From NCBI RefSeq assembly GCF_030272615.1, contig NC_081412.1:479287157-479351156 (forward strand): DNA of 64,000 nt, written 5' to 3'. This DNA comes from Cryptomeria japonica (Eukaryota > Streptophyta > Pinopsida > Cupressales > Cupressaceae). The position numbers were made by a program, and so were the translations under genes. Shown here one piece after another: positions 23,546 to 34,706 of this stretch. The notes under the pieces are model-generated. The model did no database searches and was not told where the DNA came from. It saw only the letters and a program-made list of their open reading frames with translations. Every line of letters begins with the position of its first letter. Positions within the stretch are counted from its first letter, which is position 1.

Positions 23546-23557
23546 TGGTATCAGAGC
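23546..23557 (+). other. primer-binding site of E3
   Basis: TGGTATCAGAGC, two bases after the 5' LTR; complementary to initiator tRNA-Met. Confidence 0.95.
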
Positions 23558-23612
23558 ACTCTAGGTCCTCCGTGTTGTAAGCTTAACCGCTTGAGGAAAA
23601 GATCCTAGTCAA

Positions 23613-24620
23613 ATGATGAAGAGGGAAGGTCCAAAGTTTAACAGGGAAAATTTTGGTATATGGAAAGACAGGATGAAGATATTCATCAAAAGCATGGGAG
23701 TTCAACACTGGAGTTATGTTGAAAATGTATATGTTGTTCCTACCGGTACTCTCACCAATGACCAAAAGAGAGAGATTCAAGAAAATGGGCAAGTCATGGA
23801 AGCCCTCATTAGTAGTCTGTTTGACATTGAGTTTATTGATGTTCAGGACAAGGCAAATCCCAAAGAGGTATGGGATGCTCTTGAAAATATCTATGGTGGT
23901 GATGAGCATGTAAAATAGGCTAAGGAAGAAAGCCTGAGAGGGAAGTTTGAAGACATGCGGATGGTTGAAGGAGAGACCATTCAGCAGTATGGAATAAGAA
24001 TCAAAATAGTTGTTGGAGAAATAAAGAGTGCAAGTGGCAAAATAGAAGATTCCACTGTGGTAAGCAAAGTCCTGAGATCCCTGTTGCCAGTCTATGCAAT
24101 AAGGGTTGCTGCTATTCAAGAGCTGAGATCAATAGACAAGTCTAAGGCATCCTTGGACTCCATCATAGCCAAGTTGACAGCCTATAAGCTGAATGGTATT
24201 GATGGTAGTGTTCAAAAGATAGAATCAGATTTTAGAGCCTCTGCTATACCTTCCAGAAAAGGAAAAGAGGCTAGCACTAGTGGGGAACCTAATCAGAATA
24301 GAGAAATGAAGGATGAAGAGTTCCTGATGGAATTTGAAGCACTTCTTGCCAGAAAATTCTCAAAAGGAACTGGTAAATACAAAGTTAAGCTACCTTTGAA
24401 ATGTTTCTCCTGTAACCGGATAGGACATATTGCTATGAACTGTCCTAATAGTGACAACAAGGATAAACTGGAAAGGTTCAAGAAATTCAAAGGAGGAAAC
24501 CGGAGAAATTATTTTGTGGCAGTTGATGAAGGTGTCACAGATGAGGAATCAGAAGATGAAGAGAATGAAGACATTGTGTTTGTTGCTGTAAAGGAAGATG
24601 TGGTAGATAAAAAGGCTCTT
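23613..24620 (+). pseudogene. E3 gag
   Basis: It starts MMKREGPKFNRENFGIWKDR, a usual copia Gag start (an alternative ATG is the next codon). The Gag core contains EVWDALENIYGG and SLRGKFEDMRM, followed by a CCHC zinc knuckle CFSCNRIGHIAMNC at 24402-24443 and an acidic linker DEESEDEENEDI. Gag packages the element RNA. One stop (TAG, 23916-23918) breaks the frame; E5 has an Ile at that place. Otherwise it is well preserved and runs without a frame change into the protease. Confidence 0.9.
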
Positions 24621-25672
24621 GTCTCCTGGTTTGATGATTCCAATGAGTGGATAATTGACAGTGGCTGTTCTCACCATATGACTGGTGACTGGAGCAAGTT
24701 TCTATCCTTAGAGGAGTATGATGGTGGTGTGGTTCACTTTGGCAATGATGCACCATGCATGGTCAAAGGCAGAGGGTCCATCTCTTTGAATGGAAAGAGT
24801 AGTGCTGACAATGTGTACTAGGTTGATGGTCTCAGACACAACCTTCTAAGTGTTGCCCAGCTAAATGACAGTGGTCTCACTCTGCAATTCAAGAATGGAG
24901 TTTGCAGAATCAAAGGTAAAGATGGTAAATTGGTAGCCACCGGCATGCAGACTAAAGGTAACCTATTTCATCTGAATGAAAATATAAGTACATGTCTTAT
25001 GGCTAAGCTTGATGATAGCTGGATATGGCATAGGAGATTCTGCCATGTGAACTTTGATAACATTGTGAAGGCTAGTAAGATCAAGGTAGTTAGAGGGTTG
25101 TCGGTGCTGAGCAAACCTTATAATACCTTGTGTAGAGAATGTCAATTGGGGAAAATGTCTTCCTCAACCTTTAAAGGTAAATCTTTCACTGCTGACAACT
25201 TGCTTGATCTTGTGCATACTGATTTGTGTGGTCCTATGAAAACTAGAAGTGTGCAGGGTGATAGGTACTTCATGATCCTCACTGATGACTGCTCAAGAAT
25301 GATGTGGGTCACATTCTTGGAAGACAAGTCTGAAGCTTTTGGGAAATTCAAAGCTTTCAGAGCATTAGTGGAGAAGGAAAATAGTAAAAGGATCAAGTGT
25401 CTCAAAACTGATTAAGGAGGGGAATTCACTTCTGGTGAATTCAACAAGTATTGTGAAGAATTTGGCATCAAGAGACAATTGTCTACCCCTCGGACTCCAC
25501 ATCAGAATGGCCTAGAAGAGAGGAATAACCAGACTATGGTTGAAGCAACTAGAACCATGTTGATTCAAGGAAAAGTAGCTCACACCTTTTGGAGAGAAGC
25601 GGTGAGCACTGCAGTATACACTATGAACCGGGTACTCATCAAAAAGGGTAAGGACAAAACTCCTTATGAGTA
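24621..25672 (+). pseudogene. E3 protease and integrase
   Basis: The aspartic protease motif WIIDSGCSHHMTGD is at about 24648-24690. The integrase zinc-binding part has WHRRFCHVNF and CRECQLGK (about 25025-25160). The catalytic core shows Asp in LVHTDLCGP, Asp in KTD just before a TAA that replaces the Gln of the TDQGGEF motif (25411-25413), and Glu in PHQNGLEERNN. Another stop (24820-24822) replaces the Trp of 'VYWV'; the codon before it is TAC, so the change lies in CAG context on the other strand. A frameshift near 25672 separates it from the rest. Integrase would insert the cDNA. Confidence 0.9.
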
Positions 25673-27690
25673 TTGGACGGTAAGACACCTATGGTTAAAT
25701 ACTTTAAGGTATTTGGTAGCAAATGTTATATCAAGAGGAGTGAACATCAGGGAAAATTTGAAGCTAAATGTGATGAGGGAATATTTCTAGGATATTCCAC
25801 CAAGAGTAAAGATTTCAAGTGCTACAACAATAGCACTCAGAGAATTATGGAAAGCATCAATGTAAGAGTTGATGAATCCTCTGAGAAGACTGAGGAAACC
25901 GGCAGTGAGCAAGCTGTAAATGAACCGGTTGCAACCTTCTGGGAACTGGTTGTCAGTCAACTGAGTACCAGTAACAGTGTTTCTGAACTAGTGAATGCTG
26001 ATACTGATGAAGATGAGGATGAAGAAGAAAAGCAAGAAGAACCAGTTAAGACCATTCCTCAGTATGTCAAGTTGAATCGTGATCCCAAGCAAATCATAGG
26101 TGATAAGGATGCAGGAATCCTTACCAGAAGAAAGATCAGAGAAAACTCATGTATGATCTCTGAATTTGAGCCTAAGTCATTCAAAGAGGCTCATAAAGAT
26201 GAAGACTGGATCAAGGCAATGGAAGAAGAACTTGACCAGATAGAGAAAAATGGTACATGGTCCTTGGTACCCAGACCAGAGCATAAAAATGTCATTGGCA
26301 CCAAGTGGGTGTTCAGAAATAAGTTGAATGAGGATGGTACAGTGATTAGGAATAAAGCCAGACTTGTATGCAAAGGATATGCTCAAGAAGAAGGTGAAGA
26401 CTATGGGGAAACCTTTGCTCCTATAGCCATATTGGAAGGAGTTCGTATGCTTCTTGCATATGCAGCTTTTAAGAGGTTCAAGGTATATCGAATGGATGTA
26501 AAATCTGTGTTCCTAAATGGTGTACTTGAAGAGGAGGTGTATATTGAGCAACCAGATGGGTTTGCCCTATCTGAAGACAGTGACATGGTATGTAGGCTAC
26601 ATAAAGCATTATATGGTCTAAAGCAAGCACCTAGCGCATGGTATGAGCGCTTACATTCCCATCTTGTGAAGATTGGATTTGAGAGAACAAGTGAAGATAG
26701 CAATATCTACTTGAAGTCTGAAGGAGATTAGATTCTGATCTGTGAAGTTTTTGTTGATGACATCATCTTTGGTGGAGATGACAAGATGAGTCATGAGTTT
26801 GCTGATGAGATGAAGAAAGAGTTTGAGATGTCACTCATAGGGGAGATTAAGTTCTTCATTGGACTACAGATCTAGCAGATGGAAGATGGAATCTTCATCA
26901 CTCAGTCCAAATATGTCAAAGAGGTGTTGAAGACTTTTGGCATGGAAGATAGTAAACCGGTTGGTACACAGTTGGTGACCGGTTGCAAATTGACAAAGGA
27001 GGATGATTCTGCACTGATTGATGAGAAGGAATACCGATCAATGATTGGTAAGTTGCATTATGTAGTGCATAGAAAACTGGATATTGCACATGTAGTTGGC
27101 ATCACTGCAAGGTTCCAGAAGAGTATAAGAGAATCTCATTTGAGTGCAGTCAAGCGGATTCTTAGGTATTTGAAGGGAACAGTTGACTATGGATTATGGT
27201 ACCCATACAACAATAATTTCAATCTGAAAGTATTCATAGATGTTGATTGGGCTGGTAATGTGGATAACCAGAAGAGAACAACCGGTGATGCATTCTTTCT
27301 CGGTGGTAGACTAGTCTCATGGATGAGTAAAAAGAAGAGTTGTATCTCTCAGTCTCCAGCGGAAGCGAAGTATGTTGCAGCTTTCATGAACTGCACTCAG
27401 ACAATTTGGATGGAGCATGTACTGGAAGGCTTCAAGTTCCCTGTATCTGAACCAGTAAGTATATTCTGTGATAACACAAGTGCTATCAATATATCAAAGA
27501 ATCCAGTTTTACATTCTAGAACCAAGCATTTTGAGCTTAAGTATCATTTCTTGAGGGAAAAGGTTTAGAATAAAGAGATTGCACTGGAGCATGTGTCTAG
27601 TAAGGAGCAGTTAGCAGACATATTCACCAAGCCTCTCCCAAAGACAACATTTGTGCATTTGAGAGGTGAACTTAAAGTGATTATTCCACA
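25673..27690 (+). pseudogene. E3 integrase C-terminus, reverse transcriptase and RNase H
   Basis: It begins with the integrase tail ([24 protein letters not shown]) and an acidic linker. RT follows: [52 protein letters not shown] and the active-site block [11 protein letters not shown] (about 26745). RNase H shows Asp in DVDWAG, Glu in PAEAKYVA and Asp in FCDNTSAI, and the tail KEQLADIFTKPLP. Stops at 26729-26731, 26874-26876 and 27566-27568 break it; the last two are at positions where Gln is usual (LQIQQ, EKVQN). All catalytic residues appear intact, so the copy is damaged but not ancient. Confidence 0.9.
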
Positions 27691-27906
27691 TCAGTCAGGT
27701 ACTAGAAAGACAAATTTTTGGTTGATTGGTGTGTTGAAGGATGCTACTTCTTAGGGGGAGCAGCATGATGGAATAGAGATGATTGTACCTCCACTTTGGC
27801 ATTGTTGTCAAAGGGGGAGAAAGAGTGAAGCGAAAAGATATCTGCAGCAAATGGGGAAGAAGATGTGAAGCAGAGAAGATATCTTTTGTATATTGCCATC
27901 AATGCC

Positions 27907-27917
27907 AAAGGGGGAGA
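27907..27917 (+). other. polypurine tract of E3
   Basis: AAAGGGGGAGA directly before the 3' LTR, the plus-strand primer site. Confidence 0.9.
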
Positions 27918-27918
27918 T

Positions 27919-29518
27919 TGTTGGCATTATGTGAATCAGCATGAAGACATAATGATATTGTATGTTGTCATTGATGTCAATATGAGACATGGTGTGAACC
28001 GGCACATGTGAGAGGTGAAGAGAGAGGAACCGACATACGTATGAACCAGTTTATATGCCAAAGTGAAGCGGCATATTTGTTCAAGGTGAACCGGCATGTA
28101 GTTATGGGAACCGGCACATGGAAGCATTGTATGACTACCGGTTGGTAGGTAGCTTCCACTTCGGGGTTTTCGGTTGGAGTACCTCAAGTCTGTGTGACTC
28201 AATTGGTGATCTTTGTGTGATGAGTTAGCAGTATGATGGAGGATAGATCGTGTTGCCATGTAAGCTCTGTGTGCGTGAAGGATCTTGCATGAAGATGACT
28301 ATTCCTATCTACCTCGGGAATGTGCGAAGTCTGTCAAACAGTGATAACATGTGATGGGTTATCAGCCACCATGAAATTGGTGGATAATGGACGATGGAGA
28401 ATGTCTTGAGATTGATTCAAGATTGTTGCATTTAATGCAGTATGATTCAACAGTCAGGATCAAACTGTTTGAATTGCTTAACCTAGCAGGTTTAGGGTTT
28501 AGGGTTTTTGCTACTGACCTGTATGTTTCCTATAAGGTTGATGTTGGGTTTCTTTTTGAGGTTGTTGGCAAAAGTTGTGAGTGTGTATCCAAGGGAAGTG
28601 ATACGTGATTCTTGCCAGACCAAAGGAGAGAAGAGATATCTGCAAAGTGAATGTGCAGAAGGTGAAGAGGAGCCAAAATGGATTTGCATTAGCATTGAGT
28701 GTTGTTAACATATCATTGTAATTCCTGTTGATCTCTAACCATTTCAACAGTTGTAAAATCCCCTAACAGGGTAGCCTTAACTGGCTTGATTCAAAATCCC
28801 TTAAATTGGGTGGTCTTAATCGGCTTGTTTCAAATCCCTTAACCGGTTAACTCGAGGCTAATGAGTTCTGAGAAGCTAGAGAAGCTTAGGAGATCCTTTC
28901 AGCTATTGAGTTCTTGAAATCCTCTAACAAGGTGACCCTACCAGGTTTAACCCTTAACCAAGTATCCCTTAACCGGGTGATCCCTAATAGGATCGGTTCC
29001 TACCAGAACCTATTGTAATGTCCTTAACTAGACAAGGCTCCTAACAGAGCAGACTTCTAAAGAGTTAAAAAAGAAGCTTGTGGGTATTCATCCCCACCGT
29101 GGTTTTTCACAGTTGGGTTTCCACATGAAAAATTATGTGTGTCATGTGAAATGCTTTTGTCTTGTGATGCTTTGTTTTACCTGTTAAGCACATGAAGGTT
29201 CTATGTTTTATGCCTGTCTATAAAACATATTGAACTCACTGTTGTGAAGATCTGATGGTTAAGTTTACTTGTTTATGCATGAGAATATAATGATATTGTG
29301 GTATTGAGCTAAGAGGAAAGCTTATTGAGTGACTGATTCATGATTGATTGAGCTATACTGGATGTTACCGGTTGCACTCTATTTTACCGGTATCCCTATT
29401 TGTCAGTCATTTGGAGTATTTGCTGTCAAACCGGTTTTGGACTGTATTTGTGTTTGTACTGATTCACCCCCCCCTCTCAGTACCGATTTGGTACTAGTGG
29501 TTCATCATTGAGTTATCA
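27919..29518 (+). mobile_element. E3 3' LTR
   Basis: It starts TGTTGGCATTATG and ends GAGTTATCA, matching the 5' copy over its whole length. The flanking gtttt is the right TSD copy. Confidence 0.95.
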
Positions 29519-29523
29519 GTTTT

Positions 29524-30360
29524 GAGTAGGGCGAACACTAAACCATATTTTACCCCACCAAAGTATGATGGAAAGTTGGATTTAGATGAAATGATGGATT
29601 GGATCTCAAAGATGGAGAAGTATTTTGATTTTGAGAACACCGTAGAGGAAATAAAGGTGAAGTATTCCTATAGCCAGTTGAAAGGTCATGCATCTCTTTG
29701 GTGGGAGCATTTGCAGGTTGATAGATAGAGAAGACGTAAAGAGAAGATCAAATCATGGGAGCAGATGGTTGCTAAGTTAAAATCAAATTTTATGCCACTT
29801 GATTATCAAGTAAATGTATTCCGAAAGTTGCAAAACTTGAAGCAAAAGGATTCTAGTGTGAAGGAGTACACCGAAGGATTCTACAAGTTGAATGTCAGAT
29901 CTAGACATGTCAATGATAAGGTTGAATAAGTTGCAAGATATCTGAATGGATTACAAATGTCTATACAAGATGAACTCGGTTTGATCAAGTTATAGAGTGT
30001 TGAAGAATCCTATCAATATGCCCTGAAAGAAGAAGAGAAGCTGAATAAAAGACATGAGTAGAGACAATGAGGTAGAGGTGGAAGGTTTTCCGGAGGAATA
30101 CTTGAAGGAGGAAGAGGATATACTAGAGGAAGAGGAATCCGTACAGCCTATAACAAGGACAAGGAAGTAAAGATAGTAGTTCATACCAGACGAATGATAA
30201 AAATTTCTACCAGAGAAGAGAACCTAATGGCTACCAGAATGAAAATTTTAGAAAAGATGATAGGAGACAAGACAAGAGAGTGTTTAGAGGAACTTTCTAT
30301 ATGTGTGGAGGATAAGGACATTGTGCTTTCGAATTTAAGAAGACAAAGAACATTGGGAGA
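29524..30360 (+). pseudogene. E4 gag, 3' part
   Basis: It resumes the gag frame after E3: SRANTKPYFTPPKYDGKLD, then WISKMEKYFDF, GHASLWWEHLQ and FRKLQNLKQKDSSVKEYTEG, typical of chromovirus Gag. A degenerate zinc knuckle follows near 30298-30340, FYMCGG*GHCAFEF, with Cys residues lost. Stops occur in DR*RR, VE*VA and KL*SV, all where Gln is plausible, while the paired Trp of LWWEHL survive. Confidence 0.8.
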
Positions 30361-31080
30361 ACAACATTGGTAGAAGAAAGCCCCACTGGATCAACTAACA
30401 AACTAGAAGATGGAGAACTATTGATGATGAGGAGGTCTTTGTGTCATACCGGAGAAGATGACGAGCCCTTGCAAAGGAGAAATTTGTTCAAGATTAGATG
30501 TAAGGTATTCGATAAGTGTTGTAAAGTTTTTATTGATAGTGGTAGTTCGGATAATCTTGTTTCAAAAGAAATGGTGAATAGGTTTAAGTTGGAAAGATTG
30601 AAACACCCTAAGCCCTATTAGATAGCATGGATTCAGGATGATCATAACCTGTTAGTAAGTGAGCAATGTTTGGTGAAATTTAAAATTAGGAATTATCATG
30701 ATGAAGTCTTGTGTGATATTATGCCTACAGATATTTGTCACCTTTTGCTTGGTAGACCTTGGTAGTTTGATAGATAGGCAATACATGATGGGAGAAAGAA
30801 CATATACACTATTTTAGAAAATGGGATGAATCAAACCTTGTTACCCTTGAAGGAACCCCTGAAGAGTGAAGTCTATACGAATGCTAGAATCTGTTTAGTG
30901 GATGAAAGGAAATTCCTGGATGGAATGAGACATGAGAATGTGTGTTTTTCCTTAGTTCCAAAGAAGGTTGAGAACTTGGAGCATGAAGAAGAACAACCGA
31001 AAGAGATAATTCAGTTAGTGACAGAGTATGAAGACATCATTTCAGATAATGTGCCTGATGGATTTCCACCTGTGAGCTAA
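30361..31080 (+). pseudogene. E4 protease region
   Basis: The aspartic protease active site is KVFIDSGSSDNLVS (about 30526-30565). It is followed by the gypsy-type LLLGRPW and FDR*AIHDGRKN blocks (about 30745-30800). Stops in PY*IA, PW*FD and DR*AI sit at likely Gln codons. The region leads into the RT without a clear boundary, as in a single polyprotein. Confidence 0.8.
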
Positions 31081-31084
31081 TTTG

Positions 31085-32310
31085 CCTAACAAAGTTGTAC
31101 ACCAATAGAGAATGAAGAGTTGAATAGACAAGTGCGGGAGTTGTTGAAGAAAGGTTTGATCAGAGAAAGTTTGAGTCCTTGTGCGGTACCAGTAGTATTA
31201 GCACCTAATAAGAATGGATAATGGAGGATGTGTACTGATTCTAGAGCAATAAACAATATCACAGTGAAGTACTAGTTTCCTTTACCTAGGATGGATGACA
31301 TAATGGACAGTTTGAGTGGAGCCAAATACTACACAAAGATAGACTTGAAGAGTGGAAGACAACATTCAAGACAAATGAAGGATTGTATGAATGGTTGGTG
31401 ATGCCTTTTGGGTTGACTAATGCACCTAGTACTTTCATGAGGTTGATGAATGAGGTATTGAAGAAATTACTGGGTAAGTTTGTTATTGTATGTTTGGATG
31501 ACAATCTAATTTTCAGTAAGACAAAAGAGGAGCATATGTTGCATTTCAAACAAATTTTACAGAGGTTGAGAGAAGAAAAATTTCTAATAAACCTTAAGAA
31601 GTGTACTTTCATGAAGGAAGAGTTAGTCTATTTGGTATTTGTTATATCTGCAGATGGATTGAAGATGGACCCTGAGAAAGTAAAATAAATTGTTGAATGG
31701 CCTACACCGGAAAGCATTGGAGAGGTAAGATCATTTCATGGATAAGCTAGTTTCTACTGGAAGTTCATAAAAAAATTAAGTTCAATTTGTAACCCTATGA
31801 TTGAGACAATGAGGGGAGATAGGAAGGAATTCAAGTGGGCAATCGGAGAAAACAAATTTTTTGAATTACTAAAGCAGAAAGTGGCTGAGCAGCCTATGTT
31901 AGCTTTACCGGATTTCAACAAGGTGTTTCAGGTAGATTGTGATGCAAGTGGAACTGCAATTGGAGCCGTATTGAGTCAGGAAGGGAGAGAAGTAGCTTAT
32001 TTTAGTGAGAAGTTGAATGATGCCAGAAGGAGATATTCAGTGTATGATCAAGAATTTTATGCCATATTTCAAGCCTTGAAGAAATGGAGACTTCACCTAT
32101 TGCCTAAGGAGTTTGTGTTATATACCAATCATCAAGCCTTACAGTATTTGAACAGTAAGAGTAAGTTGAATCAGAGACATATGAGATGGGTAGATTTTTT
32201 GTAGAGTTACACCTTTGTGTTGAAGCATAGAACTGAGAAATCTAACAAAGTTGTTGATGCATTGAGTAGAAGGAGGAATTTGCTGACAAAGATGAGAGTG
32301 ATAGTATTAT
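31085..32310 (+). pseudogene. E4 reverse transcriptase and RNase H
   Basis: RT blocks are [78 protein letters not shown] and the active site [10 protein letters not shown] (YxDD-type, Tyr changed to Cys). About 30-35 bp are missing after DLKSG (near 31354), removing the residues that normally follow and shifting the frame. RNase H shows FQVDCDASGTAIGAVLSQ and YSVYDQEFYAI (about 31925-32060). Stops such as NG*WRM, KY*FPL and FL*SYTF fit former Gln codons. The element could not reverse-transcribe itself. Confidence 0.9.
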
Positions 32311-33559
32311 GATTTGAGGAGTTGAAGACCTTGTATAATGATGACCCGTATTTTCCAGAACCTTGGAAAGCATGTAGAGAACCGGTTATGGTAGATAGAA
32401 TCAAGTGGTTGGATTACTTCATTCAGGATGGGATGTTATTCATAGGAGTTCAGTTGTGCATACCTAAGAGTTCTATGAAGGAGAATCTGATAAAGGAGAA
32501 GCATAGTGGAGGATTAGCCAGACACTTTTGTATTGACAAAACAATAGCATTGGTGAGTGAACATTACTTTTGGCCTCAGATTCATAAGGATGTTAAGAAA
32601 TTTGTGTAGAGTTGTAGAGTTTGTCAAGTTGCAAAAGGTAGTAGTCAAAATGTGGGATTGTACAAGCCTTTTACAGTACCAGAAAGACCTTGGGAGGATA
32701 TAAGCATGGATTTCATACTTGAATTTCCTAAGACACAGAGAGGAATTGATTCTATATTTGTGGTAGTGGATATATTCTTGAAGATGGATCATTTCATACC
32801 TTGTACAAAGACACCAGATGCAGTGCATATAGCTGACCTATTTTTCAGGGAAGTGGTAAGGTTGCATGGATTACCTAAGAGCATAGTTTTAGACAAAGAT
32901 ACTAAGTTTGTTGGTTATTTTTGGAGATCAATTTGGAAGAAGATGAAGATAGATTTCAAGTTTCATTCTACTTTTCACCCATAGACTGATGGACAGATAG
33001 AGGTAGTAAACAGTAGCTTGGGAAATTTGTTGAGATGCTTGGTTGGAGAGAAAACCTGAAGTTGAGATTTGATTCTTGTACAAGTAGAGTTTTCCTATAA
33101 TAATTCACTAAACAGGATTACCAGAAGAACACCTTTTAAGGTTATTACCAGAGCACATGCTAGAGGTATATCAGAATTAAGAGATGTCAGTAATGAAGAC
33201 AAGTGGAGTGCAGAGGCAAAAGAATTTGCAGATCACATGAAGGCCTTGCATATTTAGGTTAAGCAGAATTTGGAGGAAATGAACAACAAGTATAAGGAGA
33301 AAGAAGATGAGAAGAGAATACATAAAGAATTTGATGTTGCCAATGAAGTAATGGTGTATTTGAGAAAAGAGAGATTTCCAGTTGCAACCTATAACAATTG
33401 TAGATGAGGAAGTTTGGACCTTGTAAGATCTTGAGGAATTTCAGTTCTGGAAATGCATGTGAAGTGGAGTTACCGGATAGTTTGAGTATTTCACCTATAT
33501 TTAACATTACAGATCTACATCAATAGCATGAACTATAATTCAGTGAGGGTAGTATTGTC
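32311..33559 (+). pseudogene. E4 integrase
   Basis: The zinc-binding HHCC region is present (HSGGLARHFCIDKT, FWPQIHKDVKKFV, SCRVCQVAKG). The core has Asp in DISMDFILEFP, Asp in VLDKDTKFVG, and the HP*TDGQIE block just before the expected catalytic Glu. Later blocks, YNNSLNRITRRTPFKV and EFADHMKALHI, are typical of gypsy integrase tails. The frame reaches 33559, where a foreign insertion with an 8 bp TSD follows, and the chromodomain lies beyond it. Stops again mostly fit Gln codons. Confidence 0.85.
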
Positions 33560-33567
33560 GGAGAAAC

Positions 33568-34482
33568 GAAAATCACCTAGAATCACCCAACTTGGCGAGT
33601 TCGAGTCTGAGTGAGCCCCCACGAGTTCAGCAAACTCGCACTCAGACTTGACCGAGTGCAGGGGAAAAATCACCCAACTCGCCAACTTGGCGATTTTGCC
33701 CTAAAATCGCTTAAACTCATGAGTCCCATCGTGCAAACTCAGCCGACGCTGGGCATGAAAAAAGGCAATCAAAAAACACATTTTAAAAAGTTTTTTAAGT
33801 TGTTTTTTTGGTTTATTGTCCACTGATTGGGTCGACTAGGTAGATATAGAGGCTATTGTTGTAGCCATGGTAGAGGAGGAGCAAAGAGAATGAGCAGAGA
33901 TAGGATAGCCAGAGGCAGATAGTGACACATATATTCCTGATGTTGGTGAGGTTGGCATGGTGTCACAGGGATAAGTTATGGCTATTGAATCATCTAGGAC
34001 CTACCTTAGATGCCTTCGCAGGGGGGCGAGGTTGGGGGATGCAGACTCCTCTGAGACATAGGCTTGTAGTTGTATTTACCTTTGGTATTTGTATAGAATA
34101 TTTGATGATGATCATATGATGATATGGATTTTTAATTCCATGAGTTTTGTAATATTGTATACAATTGACAATATTTATATATCTATGTTTGTTATTTCCT
34201 TTAGCTACAATTTGCATTTATGCTTATGTGATTGATGTATACTTGTGTATGTAATCAAATGAGCCAATTTTGATGATGTTATTGTGTCTTTAAGGTGCAT
34301 TTAATAAAGGGTGCATGAAACAAGTTTTAAATCTTTAAAAACCTTTAAATTTCTTGAATTTTTGACTTTACCGAGTCTGAAGCCGAGTTTGACTCTGAGT
34401 CTCGAGTCCAAGTCTGAGTCTGAGTCAGCCTTGCTAATTCAGAGCCGAGTTTGAGTCCCATTTCTTTGAGCATTATAGACTT
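33568..34482. mobile_element. 915 bp insertion with 8 bp TSD, hAT-like
   Basis: GGAGAAAC occurs on both sides (33560-33567 and 34483-34490). Removing the insert and one copy restores a continuous reading frame between integrase and chromodomain. An 8 bp TSD is typical of hAT transposons. Both ends hold clusters of 'gactcgg', 'gagtctgag' and related motifs in both orientations (33595-33740 and 34370-34460), like subterminal repeats. I see no clean terminal inverted repeat and no transposase domain, so it is non-autonomous or the superfamily call is wrong. Confidence 0.6.
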
Positions 34483-34490
34483 GGAGAAAC

Positions 34491-34674
34491 AGTTTCCCCG
34501 AAAGGAGCCATATCAGATTGAAGATATTTTGGACAGTAGGATTGGGTGTAGCACCTAGAGCAGTCAGTATAAGGAGTATCTTGTAAAATGGAAGGACAGA
34601 CTGGTTGAAGATTCATCTTGGATTTCTTAGGGAGAGGTAGACCACCTTAGTTTTCCTTTGACCTTGACAAAGTG
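34491..34674 (+). pseudogene. E4 integrase C-terminal chromodomain
   Basis: It reads KQFPRKEPYQIEDILDSRIG, then QYKEYLVKWKDRLVEDSSW and GEVDHLSFPL, the usual chromodomain pattern in which the aromatic and 'YLVKW' residues form the methyl-lysine pocket. Chromodomains direct chromovirus integration to heterochromatin. Two stops (T*SSQ and IS*GE) break it. It is cut from the integrase only by the hAT-like insertion. Confidence 0.85.
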
Positions 34675-34706
34675 AGACTTTCTTTTTCAACAACCCCGAA
34701 TTATTG

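Larger units (their letters stand above)
21942..29518 (+). mobile_element. E3, full-length Ty1/copia element (7,577 bp)
   Basis: It has two LTRs of about 1.6 kb (21942-23543 and 27919-29518), TG...CA ends, an initiator-Met PBS, a polypurine tract, and the domain order gag, protease, integrase, RT, RNase H, which defines Ty1/copia. The flanks read gtgtt and gtttt, a TSD with one mismatch. It is inserted in the gag ORF of E4. The LTRs are similar along their whole length, with more differences in the 22900-23150 part. The polyprotein carries about seven stops and one frameshift. Its gag and pol are closely related to E5. Confidence 0.95.

Noticed and set aside
33598-33670. GAGTC/GACTC clusters as a CRISPR-like or satellite array
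   Set aside because: Spacing is irregular, copies are inverted as well as direct, and they sit at the two ends of an insertion with a TSD; subterminal transposon repeats fit better.
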